Of a stretch of 64,000 bases of DNA, positions 9,718-23,083 are shown piece after piece. Both the position numbers and the translations under genes were made by a program. Within the stretch, counting starts at the first letter, position 1. Every line of letters starts with the position of its first letter. Location of the stretch: NCBI GenBank assembly GCA_026874595.1, contig CM049310.1:41731558-41795557 (forward strand), read 5' to 3'. The stretch is from Sipunculus nudus (Eukaryota; Annelida; Sipuncula; Golfingiida; Sipunculidae). Under the pieces are notes generated by a model. It had not been told where the DNA came from, did no database searches, and was given only the letters and a program-made list of their open reading frames with translations.

Positions 9718-11087
9718 GTTCGACGATGAACTTCAGTCATTCTGAAGCTTAAGGATCATGTGCAAACTTGTTTTTTGGAGACCAGTTGGATATTGGATAG
9801 GGGGAAACTCACTTTGATTTTGAATCCAACCAGTCCAAAATAAAACAAATGAAGTATTAATATGATTCATGTTCAAACAATCCCTAACTGGGAGCATGTT
9901 CTACTTCAAATATCAACGATATAGGATATTCAAGATCAAGTCAAAGTATCCTATGGATACTGCAGATCATATACAAATGTGATAGGAGAAAAAGTTTATG
10001 TCAAGAAAAAAATGAAACTGGAAAGTTCTACAAAAATAATCAGTAATATCACTGAAGGACCTGAATTAAGGATGACTTCAAATTTTTACATTCAATCATG
10101 ATGAACTTTATTGGAACGGATCGTACAGCACTTTTTCAATTCGAAATCTTAAACTCATGCCAGGGAACAGATAGGTTGCGATATGTCGCTAATTTAAAAA
10201 AAAAGATACTTTCTTGCCAGTATTGGAGAATGATGAATAAAAATATGTAGCTGTCGTATTCGACATGTATAAATTCACCGCGAAGGCACTAGAGTATCAT
10301 CCTTACACCCATTTCAATTGCTGTTCAGTAAATGAATATATCTCATTGGTCGTTATATTTTTAAAATCGACAATCCTTAATTTATAAAAACTTAAACAAA
10401 GGACTTTATAAATAATATCTACTCTAGCTTGTGACATGTGAAACATGGATTTTCAGGAGGAGGTAAATAGTCTAAGTATTTCGGTTTACGCTCTGGTTCG
10501 AAATTAGGACCTGCCGCGTGTGAGATCAACGTGAGAGCGATCAGGCTCGAATCCGCTGGGTATCATACTTCGGTTCTTCTTAAGCATAACAATGATATGC
10601 CATACCATATCTCGAGGCCAGTTGAAGACTGCGCAGGGGAAAGCTCCTCTTTGGTTTGTTATCTGATCAGTCCATAAATAATATGACGTATAAATACGAT
10701 TAAAAATCAGACGATTCCTAACTAGGAGGATACTCTCCTTCAGACATGAACAACGACAATATCAGTTGAACCAAAGTCAGATAAAGCCTGTGCTTCACAC
10801 TTATATTTTAACAATATTGGAAACAAAAGTAAGAAGATGTGCTCTTGATCGTATCACAGATGCGCAGCTGCAAATCAATTTAATATACTGTGGAGATAAA
10901 AATAGTCACTTCTGAACATGCTTCAAGTGACTAACAGGAACTGAATTAAGCTTGATCACTCGGATGGATAAAACGAATATTCGCTTATTGATATTTCACA
11001 AATTACGACATGAAGTATCTTATAATTATGTGTCATCCAGTACATGCAAATGATGAAAAATGGTGGAGGTTATAATTGGCAAAAATG

Positions 11088-11160
11088 TAGTTCCGCTGGG
11101 GTTCGAACCCAGGACCTTTCGCGTGTGAGGCGAACGTGATAGCCACTAAACTACGAAACC
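11088..11160 (-). tRNA. tRNA-Val(CAC), unit 6, two changes
   Basis: It has the D-stem change seen in unit 4 plus a terminal G1-T72 wobble in the acceptor stem. The anticodon is intact. Doubtful. Confidence 0.55.
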
Positions 11161-11566
11161 GCCCGATAACGTGCCTTCTTTATTCTGAAGCTCAAGGATA
11201 TGACAGCTAATCTTTTATGCGACATCCTCTGCAGACGAAAGTGGGGTACTTCTTACCTCAGTTAAGAATCCGGTCACTACATAAATAACTATATATGATT
11301 TTCATTTTTAATACAATAATAATTCCTATTATATTCTTGTTTAAATGTCAACTACATAGGTTTGAGCCAAGATGAAATAAAAATTAACTTATCTTAACGT
11401 CACACCTTGAAAGCTGTAAAAGGAGGACACCGGAAAATATTTACAATTAAAATGGGCAAAAAATGTGAAACCTAAATTCAGGAAAATCTGAAATTTAAGT
11501 ATTCATACATGATGAACAAAAATGGAACAATAGACTCTTCGAATTTAACTTCGACACTGTTAAGTT

Positions 11567-11638
11567 GGCTCGTTGGTGAAGGAGTAAGATTCTCGCTTCG
11601 GGTGCGAGAGCTTCCGGGATTCTATCCCGGACGAGCCC
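11567..11638 (+). pseudogene. Decayed tRNA-Pro(CGG), unit 6
   Basis: S-type D-arm with a further change (GGTGAAGG). One inserted A gives a seven-base T-loop ATTCTAT, but without the conserved TTC start, so the B box stays broken. Confidence 0.72.
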
Positions 11639-12064
11639 GGTATATTTTAGCCATCATTGGATTGCCCCTCGATCTTTGACCCGAGAATTTCTTCTTCCCG
11701 CTCACTAAGACAGCAGGTAATTTAGGTCCGCCATCAGACCTTGGTCGATCTTTTCTGTTAACGTTTTCACACATATTTTGTAGGGAATTTCTCGAAATTA
11801 AATGACCGGGTGCCACAGCTCATACTAAAACATTAAAAGTATTTCAGAATATAAAATAATATAGCTTTTCACCGATCACATGTGCTTACCTGCAAATTTA
11901 GTTTTAATTGCTGTGGAGAAAGTGCATACATCTTGTTAATCCTAATATTTCAATTCGACAACCTCTGATTTATACTCACTTAAACTATAGCGTGGTTACA
12001 ATATTATCGCCTACAGCCATGGGTCATGGGAGAAAGGGGTACTTGGGTTAATAGGTTAAAAATG

Positions 12065-12139
12065 TGATTTCGCATGGGGGTTCGAACCCTGGACCATTGG
12101 CGTGTGAGGCGACCCTGAGAGCCACTACACTTCGAAACC
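12065..12139 (-). pseudogene. psi-Val-1, unit 6
   Basis: As unit 1. Confidence 0.8.
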
Positions 12140-13510
12140 GTTCGACAATGAACTTCAGTCATTCTGAAGCTTAAGGATCATGTGCAAACTTGTTTTTTGG
12201 AGACCAGTTGGATATTGGATAGGGGGAAACTCACTTTGATTTTGAATCCAACCAGTCCAAAATAAAACAAATGAAGTATTACTATGATTCATGTTCAAAC
12301 AATCCCTAACTGGGAGCATGTTCTACTTCAAATATCAACGATATAGGATATTCAAGATCAAGTCAAAGTATCCTATGGATACTGCAGATCATGTACAAAT
12401 GTGATAGGAGAAAAAGTTTATGTCAAGAAAAAAATGAAACTGGAAAGTTCTACAAAAATAATCAGTAATATCACTGAAGGACCTGAATTAAGGATGACTT
12501 CAAATTTTTACATTCAATCATGATGAACTTTATTGGAACGGATCGTACAGCACTTTTTCAATTCGAAATCTTAAACTCATGCCAGGGAACAGATAGGTTG
12601 CGATATGTCGCTCATTTAAAAAAAAAGATACTTTCTTGTCAGTATTGGAGAATGATGAATAAAAATATGTAGCTGTCGTATTCGACATGTATAAATTCAC
12701 CGCGAAGGCACTAGAGTATCATCCTTACACCCATTTCAATTGCTGTTCAGTAAATGAATATATCTCATTGGTCGTTATATTTTTAAAATCGACAATCCTT
12801 AATTTATAAAAACTTAAACAAAGGACTTTATAAATAATATCTACTCTAGCTTGTGACATGTGAAACATGGATTTTCAGGAGGAGGTAAATAGTCTAAGTA
12901 TTTCGGTTTACGCTCTGGTTCGAAATTAGGACCTGCCGCGTGTGAGATCAACGTGAGAGCGATCAGGCTCGAATCCGCTGGGTATCATACTTCGGTTCTT
13001 CTTAAGCATAACAATGATATGCCATACCATATCTCGAGGCCAGTTGAAGACTGCGCAGGGGAAAGCTCCTCTTTGGTTTGTTATCTGATCAGTCCATAAA
13101 TAATATGACGTATAAATACGATTAAAAATCAGACGATTCCTAACTAGGAGGATACTCTCCTTCAGACATGAACAACGACAATATCAGTTGAACCAAAGTC
13201 AGATAAAGCCTGTGCTTCATACTTATATTTTAACAATATTGGAAACAAAAGTAAGAAGATGTAGCTCTTGATCGTATCACAGATGCGCAGCTGCAAATCA
13301 ATTTAATATACTGTGGAGATAAAAATAGTCACTTCTGAACATGCTTCAAGTGACGAACAGGAACTGAATTAAGCTTGATCACTCGGATGGATAAAACGAA
13401 TATTCGCTTATTGATATTTCACAAATTACGACATGAAGTATCTTATAATTATGTGTCATCCAGTACATGCAAATGATGAAAAATGGTGGAGGTTATAATT
13501 GGCAAAAATG

Positions 13511-13583
13511 TAGTTCCGCTGGGGTTCGAACCCAGGACCTTTCGCGTGTGAGGCGAACGTGATAGCCACTAAACAACGAAACC
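13511..13583 (-). tRNA. tRNA-Val(CAC), unit 7, several changes
   Basis: It carries the unit 6 changes plus an extra substitution between acceptor and D-arm (GTTGTTTAG for GTAGTGTAG). The A box is damaged. Probably on the way to a pseudogene. Confidence 0.5.
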
Positions 13584-13989
13584 GCCCGATAACGTGCCTT
13601 CTTTATTCTGAAGCTCAAGGATATGACAGCTAATCTTTTATGCGACATCCTCTGCAGACGAAAGTGGGGTACTTCTTACCTCAGTTAAGAATCCGGTCAC
13701 TACATAAATAACTATATATGATTTTCATTTTTAATACAATAATAATTCCTATTATATTCTTGTTTAAATGTCAACTACATAGGTTTGAGCCAAGATGAAA
13801 TAAAAATTAACTTATCTTAGCGTCACACCTTGAAAGCTGTAAAAGGAGGACACCGGAAAATATTTACAATTAAATTGGGCAAAAAATGTGAAACCTAATT
13901 TCAGGAAAATCTGAAATTTAAGTATTCATACATGATGAACAAAAATGGAACAATAGACTCTTCGAATTTCACTTCGACACTGTTAAGTT

Positions 13990-14060
13990 GGCTCGTTGGT
14001 GTAGGAGTAAGATTCTCGCTTCGGGTGCGAGAGCTTCCGGGTTCTATCCCGGACGAGCCC
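13990..14060 (+). pseudogene. Decayed tRNA-Pro(CGG), S type, unit 7
   Basis: Six-base T-loop and S-type D-arm, as in unit 3. Confidence 0.75.
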
Positions 14061-14486
14061 GGTATATTTTAGCCATCATTGGATTGCCCCTCGATCTTTG
14101 ACCCGAGAATTTCTTCTTCCCGCTCACTAAGACAGCAGGTAATTTAGGTCCGCCATCAGACCTTGGTCGATCTTTTCTGTTAACGTTTTCACACATATTT
14201 TGTAGGGAATTTCTCGAAATTAAATGACCGGGTGCCACAGCTCATACTAAAACATTAAAAGTATTTCAGAATATAAAATAATATAGCTTTTCACCGATCA
14301 CATGTGCTTACCTGCAAATTTAGTTTTAATTGCTGTGGAGAAAGTGCATACATCTTGTTAATCCTAATATTTCAATTCGACAACCTCTGATTTATACTCA
14401 CTTAAACTATAGCGTGGTTACAATATTATCGCCTACAGCCATGGGTCATGGGAGAGAGGGTTACCTGGTTTAATAGGTTAAAAATG

Positions 14487-14561
14487 TGATTTCGCATGGG
14501 GGTTCGAACCCTGGACCATTGGCGTGTGAGGCGACCCTGAGAGCCACTACACTTCGAAACC
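14487..14561 (-). pseudogene. psi-Val-1, unit 7
   Basis: As unit 1, with the T5 run present. Confidence 0.8.
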
Positions 14562-15348
14562 GTTCGATAATGAACTTCAGTCATTCTGAAGCGTAAGGAT
14601 CATGTGCAAACTTGTTTTTTGGAGACCAGTTGGATATTGGATAGGGGGACGCTCACTTTGATTTTAAATTCAACCAGTCCAAAATAAAACAAATGAAGTA
14701 TTAATATGATTCATGTTCAAAGAATCCCTAACTGGGAGCTGGGGTTTACGCTCTGATTCGAAATAAGGACCTGCCGCGTGTGAGATCAACGTGAGAGCGA
14801 TCAGGCTCGAATCCGCTGGGTATCATACTTCGGTTCTTCTTAAGCATAACAATGATATGCCATACCATATCTCGAGGCCAGTTGAAAACTGCGCAGGGGA
14901 AAGCTCCTCTTTGGTTTGTTATCTGATCAGTCCATAAATAATATGACGTATAAATACGATTAAAAATCAGACGATTCCTAACTAGGAGGATACTCTCCTT
15001 CAGACATGAACAACGACAATATCAGTTGAACCAAAGTCAGATAAAGCCTGTGCTTCACACTTATATTTTAACAATATTGGAAACAAAAGTAAGAAGATGT
15101 AGCTTTTGATCGTATCACAGATGCGCAGCTGCAAATCAATTTAATATACTGTGGAGATAAAAATAGTCACTTCTGAACATGCTTCAAGTGACGAACAGGA
15201 ACTGAATTAAGCTTGATCACTCGGATGGATAAAACGAATATTCGCTTATTGATATTTCACAAATTACGACCTGAAGTATCCTATAATTATGTGTCATCCA
15301 GTACATGCAAATGATGAAATATGGTGGAGGTTATAATTGGCAAAAATG

Positions 15349-15421
15349 TGGTTCCGCTGGGGTTCGAACCCAGGACCTTTCGCGTGTGAGGCGAACGTGA
15401 TAGCCACTACACTACGAAACC
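15349..15421 (-). tRNA. tRNA-Val(CAC), unit 8
   Basis: Reference sequence, no change. Confidence 0.92.
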
Positions 15422-15827
15422 GCTCAATATCGTGCCTTCTTCATTCTGAAGCTCAAGGATATTTTAGCTAATCTTTTATGCGACATCATCTGCAGACCAA
15501 GGTGGGGTACTTCTTACCTCAGTTAAGAATCCGGTCAATACATAAATAACTATTTATGATTTTCCTTTTAAATACAATAATAATTCCTATTATATTCCTG
15601 TTTAAATGTCAACTACATAGGTTTGAGCCAAGATGAAATAAAAATTAACATACCTTAACGTCACACCTTGTAAGCTGTAAAAGGAGGACGCCGGAAAATA
15701 TTTACAATGAAAATGGGCAAAAAATGTGAGACCTGGATTCAGGAAAATCTGAAATGTAAGTATTCATACATATTGAACAAAAATGGAACAATAGACTCTT
15801 CGAATTTCACTTCGACACTGTTAAGTT

Positions 15828-15899
15828 GGCTCGTTGGTCTAGGGGTATGATTCTCGCTTCGGGTGCGAGAGGTCCCGGGTTCAATTCCCGGACGAGCCC
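15828..15899 (+). tRNA. tRNA-Pro(CGG), unit 8
   Basis: Reference sequence, no change. Confidence 0.94.
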
Positions 15900-16325
15900 G
15901 ATATATTTTAGCCATCCTTAGATTGCCCCTCGATCTTTCACCTGAGAATTTCTTCTTCCCGCTCACTTAGACCGCAGATAATTTAGGTTCGTCATTAGAC
16001 CTTGGTCGATCTTTTCTGTTAACGTTTTCATACATATTTTGTAGGAAATTTCTCGAAATCAAATGACCGGGTGCCACAGCTCATACTAAAACATTAAAAT
16101 TATTTCAGAATATAAAATAATATAGCTTTTCACCGATCACATGTGCTTACCTGCAAATTTAGTTTTAATTGCTGTGGAGAAAGTGCATACATCTTGTTAA
16201 TCCTAATATTTCAATTCGACAACCTCTGATTTATACTCACTTAAACTATAGCGTGGTTACAATATTATCGCCTACAGCCATGGGTCATGGGAGAAAGGGT
16301 TACTTGGGTTAATAGGTTAAAAATG

Positions 16326-16400
16326 TGATTTCGCATGGGGGTTCGAACCCTGGACCATTGGCGTGTGAGGCGACCCTGAGAGCCACTACACTTCGAAACC
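16326..16400 (-). pseudogene. psi-Val-1, unit 8
   Basis: As unit 1; the flank carries CGACGATG. Confidence 0.8.
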
Positions 16401-17772
16401 GTTCGACGATGAACTTCAGTCATTCTGAAGCTTAAGGATCATGTGCAAACTTGTTTTTTGGAGACCAGTTGGATATTGGATAGGGGGAAACTCACTGTGA
16501 TTTTGAATCCAACCAGTCCAAAATAAAACAAATGAAGTATTAATATGATTCATGTTCAAACAATCCCTAACTGGGAGCATGTTCTACTTCAAATATCAAC
16601 GATATAGGATATTCAAGATCAAGTCAAAGTATCCTATGGATACTGCAGATCATATACAAATGTGATAGGAGAAAAAGTTTATGTCAAGAAAAAAATGAAA
16701 CTGGAAAGTTCTACAAAAATAATCAGTAATATCACTGAAGGACCTGAATTAAGGATGACTTCAAATTTTTACATTCAATCATGATGAACTTTATTGGAAC
16801 GGATCGTACAGCACTTTTTCAATTCGAAATCTTAAACTCATGCCAGGGAACAGATAGGTTGCGATATGTCGCTAATTTAAAAAAAAAAGATACTTTCTTG
16901 TCAGTATTGGAGAATGATGAATAAAAATATGTAGCTGTCGTATTCGACATGTATAAATTCACCGCGAAGGCACTAGAGTATCATCCTTACACCCATTTCA
17001 ATTGCTGTTCAGTAAATGAATATATCTCATTGGTCGTTATATTTTTAAAATCGACAATCCTTAATTTATAAAAACTTAAACAAAGGACTTTATAAATAAT
17101 ATCTACTCTAGCTTGTGACATGTGAAACATGGATTTTCAGGAGGAGGTAAATAGTCTAAGTATTTCGGTTTACGCTCTGGTTCGAAATTAGGACCTGCCG
17201 CGTGTGAGATCAACGTGAGAGCGATCAGGCTCGAATCCGCTGGGTATCATACTTCGGTTCTTCTTAAGCATAACAATGATATGCCATACCATATCTCGAG
17301 GCCAGTTGAAGACTGCGCAGGGGAAAGCTCCTCTTTGGTTTGTTATCTGATCAGTCCATAAATAATATGACGTATAAATACGATTAAAAATCAGACGATT
17401 CCTAACTAGGAGGATACTCTCCTTCAGACATGAACAACGACAATATCAGTTGAACCAAAGTCAGATAAAGCCTGTGCTTCACACTTATATTTTAACAATA
17501 TTGGAAACAAAAGTAAGAAGATGTAGCTCTTGATCGTATCACAGATGCGCAGCTGCAAATCAATTTAATATACTGTGGAGATAAAAATAGTCACTTCTGA
17601 ACATGCTTCAAGTGACTAACAGGAACTGAATTAAGCTTGATCACTCGGATGGATAAAACGAATATTCGCTTATTGATATTTCACAAATTACGACATGAAG
17701 TATCTTATAATTATGTGTCATCCAGTACATGCAAATGATGAAAAATGGTGGAGGTTATATTTGGCAAAAAGG

Positions 17773-17845
17773 TGGTTCCGCTGGGGTTCGAACCCAGGAC
17801 CTTTCGCGTGTGAGGCGAACGTGATAGCCACTACACTACGAAACC
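17773..17845 (-). tRNA. tRNA-Val(CAC), unit 9
   Basis: Reference sequence in an S unit; the terminator run is AAAAAGG on the plus strand and still gives five T. Confidence 0.92.
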
Positions 17846-18251
17846 GCTCGATATCGTGCCTTCTTTATTCTGAAGCTCAAGGATATTACAGCTAATCTTT
17901 TATGCGACATCCTCTGCAGACGAAAGTGGGATACTTCTTACCTCAGTTAAGAATCCGGTCACTACATAAATAACTATATATGATTTTCATTTTTAATACA
18001 ATAATAATTCCTATTATATTCTTGTTAAAATGTCAACTACATAGGTTTGAGCCAAGATGAAATAAAAATTAACTTATCTTAACGTCACACCTTGAAAGCT
18101 GTAAAAGGAGGACACCGGAAAATATTTACAATTAAATTGGGCAAAAAATGTGAAACCTAAATTCAGGAAAATCTGAAATTTAAGTATTCATACATGATGA
18201 ACAAAAATGGAACAATAGACTCTTCGAATTTCACTTCGACACTGTTAAGTT

Positions 18252-18322
18252 GGCTCGTTGGTGTAGGAGTAAGATTCTCGCTTCGGGTGCGAGAGCTTCC
18301 GGGTTCTATCCCGGACGAGCCC
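18252..18322 (+). pseudogene. Decayed tRNA-Pro(CGG), S type, unit 9
   Basis: Six-base T-loop and S-type D-arm. Confidence 0.75.
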
Positions 18323-18748
18323 GGTATATTTTAGCCATCATTGGATTGCCCCTCGATCTTTGACCCGAGAATTTCTTCTTCCCGCTCACTAAGACAGCAG
18401 GTAATTTAGGTCCGCCATCAGACCTTGGTCGATCTTTTCTGTTAACGTTTTCACACATATTTTGTAGGGAATTTCTCGAAATTAAATGACCGGGTGCCAC
18501 AGCTCATACTAAAACATTAAAAGTATTTCAGAATATAAAATAATATAGCTTTTCACCGATCACATGTGCTTACCTGCAAATTTAGTTTTAATTGCTGTGG
18601 AGAAAGTGCATACATCTTGTTAATCCTAATATTTCAATTCGACAACCTCTGATTTATACTCACTAAAACTATAGCGTGGTTACAATATTATCGCCTACAG
18701 CCATGGGTCATGGGAGAGAGGGTTACCTGGTTTAATAGGTTAAAAATG

Positions 18749-18823
18749 TGATTTCGCATGGGGGTTCGAACCCTGGACCATTGGCGTGTGAGGCGACCCT
18801 GAGAGCCACTACATTACGAAACC
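18749..18823 (-). pseudogene. psi-Val-1, unit 9
   Basis: It differs from unit 1 near the acceptor/D-arm (ACATTACGAA for ACACTTCGAA), partly resembling true Val there (ACACTACGAA). Conversion from Val is possible. Confidence 0.78.
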
Positions 18824-19610
18824 GTTCGATAATGAACTTCAGTCATTCTGAAGCGTAAGGATCATGTGCAAACTTGTTTTTTGGAGACCAGTTGGATATT
18901 GGATAGGGGGACGCTCACTTTGATTTTAAATTCAACCAGTCCAAAATAAAACAAATGAAGTATTAATATGATTCATGTTCAAAGAATCCCTAACTGGGAG
19001 CTGGGGTTTACGCTCTGATTCGAAATAAGGACCTGCCGCGTGTGAGATCAACGTGAGAGCGATCAGGCTCGAATCCGCTGGGTATCATACTTCGGTTCTT
19101 CTTAAGCATAACAATGATATGCCATACCATATCTCGAGGCCAGTTGAAAACTGCGCAGGGGAAAGCTCCTCTTTGGTTTGTTATCTGATCAGTCCATAAA
19201 TAATATGACGTATAAATACGATTAAAAATCAGACGATTCCTAACTAGGAGGATACTCTCCTTCAGACATGAACAACGACAATATCAGTTGAACCAAAGTC
19301 AGATAAAGCCTGTGCTTCACACTTATATTTTAACAATATTGGAAACAAAAGTAAGAAGATGTAGCTTTTGATCGTATCACAGATGCGCAGCTGCAAATCA
19401 ATTTAATATACTGTGGAGATAAAAATAGTCACTTCTGAACATGCTTCAAGTGACGAACAGGAACTGAATTAAGCTTGATCACTCGGATGGATAAAACGAA
19501 TATTCGCTTATTGATATTTCGCAAATTACGACCTGAAGTATCCTATAATTATGTGTCATCCAGTACATGCAAATGATGAAATATGGTGGAGGTTATAATT
19601 GGCAAAAATG

Positions 19611-19683
19611 TGGTTCCGCTGGGGTTCGAACCCAGGACCTTTCGCGTGTGAGGCGAACGTGATAGCCACTACACTACGAAACC
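19611..19683 (-). tRNA. tRNA-Val(CAC), unit 10
   Basis: Reference sequence. Confidence 0.92.
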
Positions 19684-20089
19684 GCTCAATATCGTGCCTT
19701 CTTCATTCTGAAGCTCAAGGATATTTTAGCTAATCTTTTATGCGACATCATCTGCAGACCAAGGTGGGGTACTTCTTACCTCAGTTAAGAATCCGGTCAA
19801 TACATAAATAACTATTTATGATTTTCATTTTAAATACAATAATAATTCCTATTATATTCCTGTTTAAATGTCAACTACATAGGTTTGAGCCAAGATGAAA
19901 TAAAAATTAACATACCTTAACGTCACACCTTGTAAGCTGTAAAAGGAGGACGCCGGAAAATATTTACAATGAAAATGGGCAAAAAATGTGAGACCTGGAT
20001 TCAGGAAAATCTGAAATGTAAGTATTCATACATATTGAACAAAAATGGAACAATAGACTCTTCGAATTTCACTTCGACACTGTTAAGTT

Positions 20090-20161
20090 GGCTCGTTGGT
20101 CTAGGGGTATGATTCTCGCTTCGGGTGCGAGAGGTCCCGGGTTCAATTCCCGGACGAGCCC
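20090..20161 (+). tRNA. tRNA-Pro(CGG), unit 10
   Basis: Reference sequence; the downstream flank reads CGATATG before the TTTT terminator. Confidence 0.94.
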
Positions 20162-20587
20162 GATATGTTTTAGCCATCCTTAGATTGCCCCTCGATCTTT
20201 CACCTGAGAATTTCTTCTTCCCGCTCACTTAGACCGCAGATAATTTAGGTTCGTCATTAGACCTTGGTCGATCTTTTCTGTTAACGTTTTCATACATATT
20301 TTGTAGGAAATTTCTCGAAATCAAATGACCGGGTGCCACAGCTCATACTAAAACATTAAAATTATTTCAGAATATAAAATAATATAGCTTTTCACCGATC
20401 ACATGTGCTTACCTGCAAATTTAGTTTTAATTGCTGTGGAGAAAGTGCATACATCTTGTTAATCCTAATATTTCAATTCGACAACCTCTGATTTATACTC
20501 ACTTAAACTATAGCGTGGTTACAATATTATCGCCTACAGCCATGGGTCATGGGAGAAAGGGTTACTTGGGTTAATAGGTTAAAAATG

Positions 20588-20662
20588 TGATTTCGCATGG
20601 GGGTTCGAACCCTGGACCATTGGCGTGTGAGGCGACCCTGAGAGCCACTACACTTCGAAACC
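20588..20662 (-). pseudogene. psi-Val-1, unit 10
   Basis: As unit 1. Confidence 0.8.
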
Positions 20663-22033
20663 GTTCGACGATGAACTTCAGTCATTCTGAAGCTTAAGGA
20701 TCATGTGCAAACTTGTTTTTTGGAGACCAGTTGGATATTGGATAGGGGGAAACTCACTGTGATTTTGAATCCAACCAGTCCAAAATAAAACAAATGAAGT
20801 ATTAATATGATTCATGTTCAAACAATCCCTAACTGGGAGCATGTTCTACTTCAAATATCAACGATATAGGATATTCAAGATCAAGTCAAAGTATCCTATG
20901 GATACTGCAGATCATATACAAATGTGATAGGAGAAAAAGTTTATGTCAAGAAAAAAATGAAACTGGAAAGTTCTACAAAAATAATCAGTAATATCACTGA
21001 AGGACCTGAATTAAGGATGACTTCAAATTTTTACATTCAATCATGATGAACTTTATTGGAACGGATCGTACAGCACTTTTTCAATTCGAAATCTTAAACT
21101 CATGCCAGGGAACAGATAGGTTGCGATATGTCGCTAATTTAAAAAAAAAGATACTTTCTTGTCAGTATTGGAGAATGATGAATAAAAATATGTAGCTGTC
21201 GTATTCGACATGTATAAATTCACCGCGAAGGCACTAGAGTATCATCCTTACACCCATTTCAATTGCTGTTCAGTAAATGAATATATCTCATTGGTCGTTA
21301 TATTTTTAAAATCGACAATCCTTAATTTATAAAAACTTAAACAAAGGACTTTATAAATAATATCTACTCTAGCTTGTGACATGTGAAACATGGATTTTCA
21401 GGAGGAGGTAAATAGTCTAAGTATTTCGGTTTACGCTCTGGTTCGAAATTAGGACCTGCCGCGTGTGAGATCAACGTGAGAGCGATCAGGCTCGAATCCG
21501 CTGGGTATCATACTTCGGTTCTTCTTAAGCATAACAATGATATGCCATACCATATCTCGAGGCCAGTTGAAGACTGCGCAGGGGAAAGCTCCTCTTTGGT
21601 TTGTTATCTGATCAGTCCATAAATAATATGACGTATAAATACGATTAAAAATCAGACGATTCCTAACTAGGAGGATACTCTCCTTCAGACATGAACAACG
21701 ACAATATCAGTTGAACCAAAGTCAGATAAAGCCTGTGCTTCACACTTATATTTTAACAATATTGGAAACAAAAGTAAGAAGATGTAGCTCTTGATCGTAT
21801 CACAGATGCGCAGCTGCAAATCAATTTAATATACTGTGGAGATAAAAATAGTCACTTCTGAACATGCTTCAAGTGACTAACAGGAACTGAATTAAGCTTG
21901 ATCACTCGGATGGATAAAACGAATATTCGCTTATTGATATTTCACAAATTACGACATGAAGTATCTTATAATTATGTGTCATCCAGTACATGCAAATGAT
22001 GAAAAATGGTGGAGGTTATATTTGGCAAAAATG

Positions 22034-22106
22034 TGGTTCCGCTGGGGTTCGAACCCAGGACCTTTCGCGTGTGAGGCGAACGTGATAGCCACTACACTAC
22101 GAAACC
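22034..22106 (-). tRNA. tRNA-Val(CAC), unit 11
   Basis: Reference sequence in an S unit. Confidence 0.92.
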
Positions 22107-22511
22107 GCTCGATATCGTGCCTTCTTTATTCTGAAGCTCAAGGATATTACAGCTAATCTTTTATGCGACATCCTCTGCAGACGAAAGTGGGGTACTTCTT
22201 ACCTCAGTTAAGAATCCGGTCACTACATAAATAACTATATATGATTTTCATTTTTAATACAATAATAATTCCTATTATATTCTTGTTAAAATGTCAACTA
22301 CATAGGTTTGAGCCAAGATGAAATAAAAATTAACTTATCTTAACGTCACACCTTGAAGCTGTAAAAGGAGGACACAGGAAAATATTTACAATTAAAATGG
22401 GCAAAACATGTGAAACCTGAATTCAGGAAAATCTGAAATTTAAGTATTCATACATGATGAACAAAAATGGAACAATAGACTCTTCGAATTTAACTTCGAC
22501 ACTGTTAAGTT

Positions 22512-22582
22512 GGCTCGTTGGTGTAGGAGTAAGATTCTCGCTTCGGGTGCGAGAGCTTCCGGGTTCTATCCCGGACGAGCCC
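22512..22582 (+). pseudogene. Decayed tRNA-Pro(CGG), S type, unit 11
   Basis: Six-base T-loop form. Confidence 0.75.
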
Positions 22583-23008
22583 GGTATATTTTAGCCATCA
22601 TTGGATTGCCCCTCGATCTTTGACCCGAGAATTTCTTCTTCCCGCTCACTAAGACAGCAGGTAATTTAGGTTCGCCATCAGACCTTGGTCGATCTTTTCT
22701 GTTAAGGTTTTCACACATATTTTGTAGGGAATTTCTCGAAATCAAATGACCGGATGCCACAGCTCATACTAAAACATTAAAAGTATTTCAGAATATAAAA
22801 TAATATAGCTTTTCACCGATCACATGTGCTTACCTGCAAATTTAGTTTTAATTGCTGTTGAGAAAGTGCATACATCTTGTTAATCCTAATATTTCAATTC
22901 GACAACCTCCGATTTATACTCACTAAAACTATAGCGTGGTTACAATATTATCGCCTACAGCAATGGGTCATGGGAGAAAGGGTTACTTGGTTTAATAGGT
23001 TAAAAATG

Positions 23009-23083
23009 TGATTTCGCATGGGGGCTCGAACCCTGGACCATTGGCGTGTGAGGCGACCCTGAGAGCCACTACACTTCGAAACC
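23009..23083 (-). pseudogene. psi-Val-1, unit 11
   Basis: It has GGGGGCTCGAACCC in place of GGGGGTTCGAACCC, so one T-loop base is changed. Together with the Val at 24729-24801 it marks the ends of the 859-bp duplication. Confidence 0.8.

Larger units (their letters stand above)
8521..10942. repeat. Unit 5, L type with S-like left end
   Basis: 2,422 bp. The first 160 bp carry S-type variants (TGTCATCCAG, GGTTATAATTGGC); the rest is L type. psi-Val-2 is at 10482-10554. It ends with the AGTGACTAAC variant shared with units 8 and 10. Confidence 0.94.
10943..13365. repeat. Unit 6, S-left / L-right hybrid
   Basis: 2,423 bp. S-type variants run through Val, the decayed Pro and on to about 11840; L-type variants (CACTTAAACTATAGC, GCCATGGG) begin by about 11965, and the L-specific segment is present. 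psi-Val-2 is at 12904-12976. This unit records an exchange between S and L units. Confidence 0.9.
13366..15203. repeat. Unit 7, S type
   Basis: 1,838 bp. A short L-type patch (CACTTAAACTATAGC, GCCATGGG, about 14390-14450) lies within S sequence, consistent with gene conversion. psi-Val-2 is at 14742-14814. Confidence 0.93.
15204..17627. repeat. Unit 8, L type
   Basis: 2,424 bp. psi-Val-2 is at 17166-17238. It shares GAAATATGGTGG and CACTGTGATTTT with unit 10, one period of 4,262 bp away. Confidence 0.95.
17628..19465. repeat. Unit 9, S type
   Basis: 1,838 bp. psi-Val-2 is at 19004-19076. It resembles unit 7 in its right part (GGGGGACGCTCAC), but its left end resembles unit 11. Confidence 0.95.
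19466..21888. repeat. Unit 10, L type
   Basis: 2,423 bp. psi-Val-2 is at 21427-21499. Near copy of unit 8. Confidence 0.95.
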
